Assembly: GCA_902775075.1 (NCBI GenBank)
Contig: CACYKX010000033.1
Location: 1 to 18,450, forward strand
Length of the DNA stretch: 18,450 nt
Source of the DNA: an uncultured Prevotellaceae bacterium
Lineage (GTDB): Bacteria; Bacteroidota; Bacteroidia; Bacteroidales; Bacteroidaceae
Reading direction: 5' to 3'
In this document: in pieces, positions 14,714-18,450 of the stretch
How the letters are laid out: every line of letters starts with the position of its first letter
Position numbering within the stretch: the first letter of the stretch is position 1
Translations under genes and position numbers: made by a program
Notes under the pieces: model-generated
Databases searched by the model: none
Seen by the model: only the letters and a program-made list of their open reading frames with translations
What the model was told of the DNA's origin: nothing

Positions 14714-15965
14714 ACTTCTTGAATACTACACAGCAGTTATGACCACCAAATCCAAATGTATTACTTAGAGCTGCACGAACAGTACGCTTCTGCGCCTTGT
14801 TGAATGTGAAATTCATCTTGTAATCCAATTCAGGATCCTCATCACCCTCTTCATGGTTGATGGTTGGAGGTATAATATCGTTCTTAACACTCAATACACA
14901 AACCATTGCCTCTACAGCACCGGCAGCACCAAGAAGGTGACCTGTCATTGATTTGGTAGAAGAGATGTTAAGTTCATATGCATGATCACCAAAGACATCC
15001 TTGATAGCCTTAGCCTCAGAGATATCACCAACATGAGTTGAAGTACCATGAACATTGATATAATCAATATCCTCAGGCTTCAAGTTGGCATCATCAAGTG
15101 CATTCTGCATAACCAGTTTTGCACCGAGACCTTCTGGATGAGAAGCTGTGATGTGATAAGCATCAGCACTTTCACCTTCACCGACCATCTCAGCATAAAT
15201 CTTTGCACCACGAGCTTTGGCATGTTCCAATTCCTCGAGAATCAAGCAACCAGCACCCTCACCCATGATAAATCCATCACGGCTTCCACTGAATGGACGT
15301 GATGCATGCTCAGGATCATCATTACGTGTAGATAAAGCCTTCATTGCATTAAATCCACCTACACCTGTAGCACAGATTGCACTTTCAGCACCACCGCTAA
15401 CAATAACATTTGCCTTACCCAAACGGATCAGGTTAAATGCATCAGCAACAGCATTACTTGAAGAAGCGCAGGCAGAAGTTGTTGTATAGTTTGGTCCATG
15501 GAATCCAAAATGAATTGAAATCTGACCAGATGCAATATCAGCAATCATCTTAGGAATAAAGAAAGGGTTGAATTTAGGGCCATTTTCAATATGCTGACCA
15601 TAGTAAACCACTTCTTCCTCGAAAGTACGGATACCACCGATACCTACACCAAATACAACACCAATGCGGTTTTTATCTTCTTTTTCCAAATCAAGACCAG
15701 CATCTTTAACACCCTGCATTGCAGAAATCATAGCAAGCTGAGTATAACGATCCATCTTACGAGCCTCTTTACGATCGAGATAGTCATTGACATTTAAGTC
15801 TTTTACCTCGCAAGCAAACTGGGTCTTGAATTTAGAAGCATCAAATGAAGTAATAGGAGCAGCACCGCTTTTACCTGCAAGGAGATTATTCCAAGTCTCC
15901 TCAGGTGTATTACCTACAGGAGTTACGGCACCGAGTCCTGTTACTACTACTCTTTTTAATTCCAT
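14703..15965 (-). CDS. fabF: 3-oxoacyl-[acyl-carrier-protein] synthase II
   Basis: This 420-residue cytoplasmic condensing enzyme elongates fatty acyl-ACP with malonyl-ACP. The active-site triad is complete: C166 in TTSACASSS, H306 in NVHGTST and H343 in MTGHLLGA. The N-terminal RRVVVTGLG-like opening (KRVVVTGLGAVTPVGN) and the C-terminal NTFGFGGHN glycine-rich loop are typical. In the segment after H306, HGTST is followed by H311 where KAS II enzymes normally have Pro (HGTSTPxGD or HGTSTPxND); the codon is clearly CAT. It lies 20 bases after acpP and overlaps rnc by 11 bases, the standard acpP-fabF-rnc arrangement. Confidence 0.97.
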   Translation of the reverse strand: MELKRVVVTGLGAVTPVGNTPEETWNNLLAGKSGAAPITSFDASKFKTQFACEVKDLNVNDYLDRKEARKMDRYTQLAMISAMQGVKDAGLDLEKEDKNRIGVVFGVGIGGIRTFEEEVVYYGQHIENGPKFNPFFIPKMIADIASGQISIHFGFHGPNYTTTSACASSSNAVADAFNLIRLGKANVIVSGGAESAICATGVGGFNAMKALSTRNDDPEHASRPFSGSRDGFIMGEGAGCLILEELEHAKARGAKIYAEMVGEGESADAYHITASHPEGLGAKLVMQNALDDANLKPEDIDYINVHGTSTHVGDISEAKAIKDVFGDHAYELNISSTKSMTGHLLGAAGAVEAMVCVLSVKNDIIPPTINHEEGDEDPELDYKMNFTFNKAQKRTVRAALSNTFGFGGHNCCVVFKKYAE

Positions 15966-15985
15966 TTATATCGATTAAATTGCAA

Positions 15986-16222
15986 TTACTTAGCGTTCTC
16001 TTCAATGTACTTGATAGCGTCGCCTACAGTAGCAATCTTCTCTGCCTTATCATCAGGAATAGAAATAGAGAACTCTTTCTCAAATTCCATGATCAACTCT
16101 ACAGTGTCAAGAGAATCTGCACCAAGATCGTTAGTGAAGCTTGCTTCTGGCTTAACTTCTGCCTCATCAACACCAAGTTTATCAACGATAATAGCTTTTA
16201 CTTTGCTTTCAATTTCTGACAT
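15986..16222 (-). CDS. acpP: Acyl carrier protein
   Basis: This 78-residue acidic four-helix protein carries growing acyl chains on a 4'-phosphopantetheine arm attached to S37 in the DSL motif ([15 protein letters not shown]). Length, acidity and the motif are standard for fatty-acid ACP. It is first in the acpP-fabF-rnc operon, with a leader of about 45 bases from the promoter at 16274-16305. Confidence 0.98.
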   Translation of the reverse strand: MSEIESKVKAIIVDKLGVDEAEVKPEASFTNDLGADSLDTVELIMEFEKEFSISIPDDKAEKIATVGDAIKYIEENAK

Positions 16223-16273
16223 AATTGTAACTTTTAAAATGTTTATAAATAGTTTCTAATTAAAAAACGGTTG

Positions 16274-16305
16274 CAAAGAAACACATTTTTCTTTGAATTA
16301 GCAAA
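16274..16305 (-). promoter_or_regulatory. Promoter of acpP-fabF-rnc
   Basis: On the minus strand TTTG (16305-16302), 20 bases, then TTTCTTTG (16281-16274), which differs from TAnnTTTG only at its second base. The predicted start is near 16268. Confidence 0.55.
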
Positions 16306-16384
16306 TTATTTTTAGGAAAAAGCGCATTTTAGTGCACACTGACCCCTATTTTGTGCAACTTTTATGCCTTTTTTTGCGTTTTAG

Positions 16385-16415
16385 TTGCTCATTTAGAATA
16401 AATTAGCTACTTTTG
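16385..16415 (+). promoter_or_regulatory. Promoter of the DUF4254-GT9 operon
   Basis: TTG at 16385-16387, 20 bases, then TACTTTTG at 16408-16415, an exact TAnnTTTG. The leader is about 30 bases. The promoter is divergent from that of acpP, with about 80 bases between the two -33 elements. Confidence 0.65.
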
Positions 16416-16450
16416 TACAATCAAAAATAATTAATAAAAATCAAGGAAGT

Positions 16451-17056
16451 ATGTCATTTACTAACCAGGCTAACAAGATTTTCAATCAGGCTATTGCCGA
16501 TTATCATGTAAAAGATAACATTGATACTCCAATCAATAACCCATTTACAACAGGTTCTATTGAAAACATATTGTATTTGAAGAACTGGATTGATACTGTT
16601 CAGTGGCATTTTGAGGATATCATTCGTGATCCTAATATCGACCCTGTTGCAGGTATGAACCTCAAGCATCGTATTGATAAAAGTAATCAGGATCGTACAG
16701 ATCTTGTTGAGCAGATTGATTCATACTTCTTGGATAAGTATAAAGATGTGAAGCCTTTGGCTGATGCGAGCATCAATACAGAAAGTCCTGCATGGGCTAT
16801 CGACAGATTAAGTATTCTAGCACTTAAAATTTATCATATGCAAGAGCAGGTAGACCGTAAGGATGCCAGCGAAGATCATATTGCCAAATGCCAAGCTAAA
16901 CTGAACATTCTTCTCGAGCAACAGAAAGACCTTAGCGCAGCTATTGATCAGTTGCTTGATGATATTGCTTCCGGACATAAGTATATGAAAGTATATCGAC
17001 AGATGAAGATGTACAACGATAAGGAAACAAATCCTATTCTTTACGGAAAGAAATAA
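16451..17056 (+). CDS. DUF4254 domain protein
   Basis: This is a 201-residue soluble, mostly helical protein with no signal peptide or membrane segment. The sequence resembles the DUF4254 family: WIDTVQWHFEDIIRDPNIDP near 47-66, LKHRIDKSNQDRTDLVEQID near 71-90, and a C-terminal RQMKMYND..NPILYGK tail. No catalytic motif is evident and no function is assigned to the family. It is followed after 14 bases by a GT9 glycosyltransferase and has its own promoter, so it is probably a partner or regulator of that enzyme in surface polysaccharide synthesis. This role is inferred from pairing alone. Confidence 0.8.
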   Translation: MSFTNQANKIFNQAIADYHVKDNIDTPINNPFTTGSIENILYLKNWIDTVQWHFEDIIRDPNIDPVAGMNLKHRIDKSNQDRTDLVEQIDSYFLDKYKDVKPLADASINTESPAWAIDRLSILALKIYHMQEQVDRKDASEDHIAKCQAKLNILLEQQKDLSAAIDQLLDDIASGHKYMKVYRQMKMYNDKETNPILYGKK

Positions 17057-17070
17057 ATTACCTAAGATAA

Positions 17071-18129
17071 ATGAAGACTGAGCATATTCTTATTATTCGC
17101 TTTTCAGCGATAGGCGATGTGGCTATGACAGTACCAGTAGTTTATTCTTTGGCCAAACAGTATCCACATCTTCGTATTACTGTGCTCAGTCGTCCTTTTG
17201 CCCGTCACTTCTTTGAGAATCTAGCTCCAAACGTAGGATTCATGGGAGCAGATATCAAAGTAGAATACCACGGCATAAAGGGTCTCAATGCTTTGTATCG
17301 CCGATTAGCAGCCAAGCATTTTACAGCAGTAGCAGATTTCCACAATGTCTTACGATCTAACTATCTTAGATTGAGATTTAATATGGCAAAATATCCTGTT
17401 GCGCATATCAACAAGCATCGTGATGGGAAACGTCGACTCACTGCTACTTCAAATAAAAAGATGCAGCAACAGCCTACATCTTTTCAAAATTATGCCGACG
17501 TATTAGCAGAATTAGGATATCCTATCCACATCGAGTTTAATTCCATTTTCCCTCCAGAAGGAGGAAACCTCCGCCTACTCCCTAATAATATAATAGGTGA
17601 AAAGAAAGGATTTCAACAATGGATAGGTATAGCTCCTTTTGCTGCTCATAAAGGTAAGATCTACCCTATCAGATTAATGGAGCAAGTTATCAACCAACTT
17701 ATCAACAATCATCCTTCTTGCCGGATCTATCTTTTTGGAGGAGGTAAGGAAGAAAAAGAGATACTTAATGGTTGGGCTTCTAAATACGATAATTGTACGA
17801 ATGCATCTGCAAAGCTCAAAGGATTAAGCGAAGAGTTAATACTTATGAGTCATCTTGACGTGATGATAAGTATGGATAGCGCCAATATGCATTTAGCCTC
17901 ACTTGTCCACACTCCAGTAGTCAGCGTTTGGGGAGCAACTCATCCTTATGCAGGTTTTATGGGATGGGGGCAGAATCCAGATAATGCTGTTCAGATATCT
18001 TTAGAATGTCGTCCTTGTAGTATATATGGTAAGAAACCATGTATGCGTGGTGATTATGCATGTTTGCAAAACATTACACCAGAACTTATCGTAGCCCGTA
18101 TCGAAGCTACTTTAAAACTTAAGAAGTAA
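17071..18129 (+). CDS. Glycosyltransferase family 9 (heptosyltransferase-like)
   Basis: This 352-residue GT-B fold protein is related to the ADP-heptose:LPS heptosyltransferases. The N-terminal nucleotide-fold start has RFSAIGDVAMTVPV (10-23). The C-terminal donor-binding half shows IAPFAAHKGKIYP (187-199), an SMDSANMHLAS loop (267-277) and VWGATHP (286-292). Four cysteines near the end (C313, C316, C324, C331) match the cluster often seen in GT9 proteins and may bind metal or form disulfides. It probably adds a sugar to the lipopolysaccharide core; which sugar is not decidable here. It is second in an operon after the DUF4254 gene. No terminator hairpin was seen after its stop. Confidence 0.9.
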   Translation: MKTEHILIIRFSAIGDVAMTVPVVYSLAKQYPHLRITVLSRPFARHFFENLAPNVGFMGADIKVEYHGIKGLNALYRRLAAKHFTAVADFHNVLRSNYLRLRFNMAKYPVAHINKHRDGKRRLTATSNKKMQQQPTSFQNYADVLAELGYPIHIEFNSIFPPEGGNLRLLPNNIIGEKKGFQQWIGIAPFAAHKGKIYPIRLMEQVINQLINNHPSCRIYLFGGGKEEKEILNGWASKYDNCTNASAKLKGLSEELILMSHLDVMISMDSANMHLASLVHTPVVSVWGATHPYAGFMGWGQNPDNAVQISLECRPCSIYGKKPCMRGDYACLQNITPELIVARIEATLKLKK

Positions 18130-18147
18130 TCATATCCTTTTTATTAT

Positions 18148-18431
18148 TGTTGATAACTTCGTGTATAACCACGTTGATATCCACTGTATAACCCAATGCA
18201 TAACTTTGGGGATATCCACCGCATATATACCTGTTCCCCAAAAAAGTTGATATCAACATCTTTATACCGTCGAATTTCATAACTTTTCCACTTTTTTTTA
18301 ATGATAAAAGATATAAACTTATTAACTTTGCACCAAAATGAGAAATTGTGGATAACTATGTTAAGTTGCTAAAAATCAGTTATAAAAAATCCACAAAGTA
18401 TGTGTACAACTGGAATACATATGTTGATAAC
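18148..18431. other. oriC: Candidate replication origin: cluster of DnaA-box-like motifs
   Basis: The 321 bases after the GT9 gene hold no ORF. A perfect DnaA box TGTGGATAA lies at 18347-18355. Single-mismatch boxes are TGTTGATAA at 18148-18156 and 18422-18430, CGTGTATAA at 18160-18168 and TGTGTACAA at 18401-18409. Weaker two-mismatch forms occur at 18177-18185, 18183-18191, 18195-18203, 18212-18220 and 18387-18395. The motif GTKGATAWC recurs on both strands, for example in GTTGATATCCAC at 18173-18184 and the palindrome GTTGATATCAAC at 18246-18257. An AT-rich block at 18284-18327 could be the unwinding element. This density fits oriC or a DnaA-controlled promoter region; which of the two cannot be decided from this window. 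Confidence 0.65.
18323..18330 (+). promoter_or_regulatory. -7 box pointing out of the window
   Basis: TAACTTTG is an exact TAnnTTTG; the -33 region is weak. The transcript would start near 18336, and the perfect DnaA box at 18347-18355 would lie just downstream of the start. That position would suit negative control by DnaA. The gene served lies beyond 18450; dnaA is a possibility, not shown here. Confidence 0.45.
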
Positions 18432-18450
18432 GAAATATACAAGAAAAAAG

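Overview
The window reads as chromosomal DNA of an AT-rich member of the Bacteroidota, most likely Bacteroidales and plausibly Prevotellaceae. Evidence: promoters of the Bacteroidota type (TTTG or TTG, about 19-20 bases, then TAnnTTTG), start codons without Shine-Dalgarno sequences, a long-insert IspG, a GH3-family adenylate enzyme, a DUF4254/GT9 gene pair and a sigma-54/PAP2/PurE/IspG gene cluster. The genus is inferred from gene content, not from a marker gene.

Layout. 1-716 (minus): 5' part of a U32 peptidase-family gene. 758-1789 (plus): a lipoprotein papain-like (C1) peptidase, divergent from the U32 gene. 1809-3098 (minus): a secreted histidine-type acid phosphatase, convergent with the peptidase. 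3129-3864 holds no large gene. It contains two FNR-box-like palindromes around a third palindrome, a strong promoter, a roughly 390-base candidate transcript with a 121-base cytosine-free tract and four degenerate repeats, a 26-codon small ORF, a terminator and a further promoter. 3865-9131 (plus) is a likely operon: an unrecognised protein with an internal duplication, rpoN, a PAP2-like membrane protein, purE and ispG, ended by a bidirectional terminator. 13521-9262 (minus) is an operon of a GH3-family protein, an Ig-like-domain lipoprotein and a DUF3108 exported protein. 16222-13649 (minus) is acpP-fabF-rnc, with a very strong terminator right after rnc. 16451-18129 (plus) is DUF4254 followed by a GT9 glycosyltransferase, divergent from acpP. 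18130-18450 is non-coding and packed with DnaA-box-like motifs. It resembles a chromosomal replication origin and/or a DnaA-regulated promoter.

How the genes fit together. Most are housekeeping: fatty acid synthesis (AcpP, FabF), RNA processing (RNase III), isoprenoid precursors (IspG), purines (PurE), alternative sigma factor (RpoN) and surface polysaccharide (GT9). The least explained parts are the 3.13-3.69 kb region, the duplicated protein before rpoN, and the 321-base DnaA-box region at the right edge. No CRISPR array, insertion sequence, rRNA or tRNA gene was seen.
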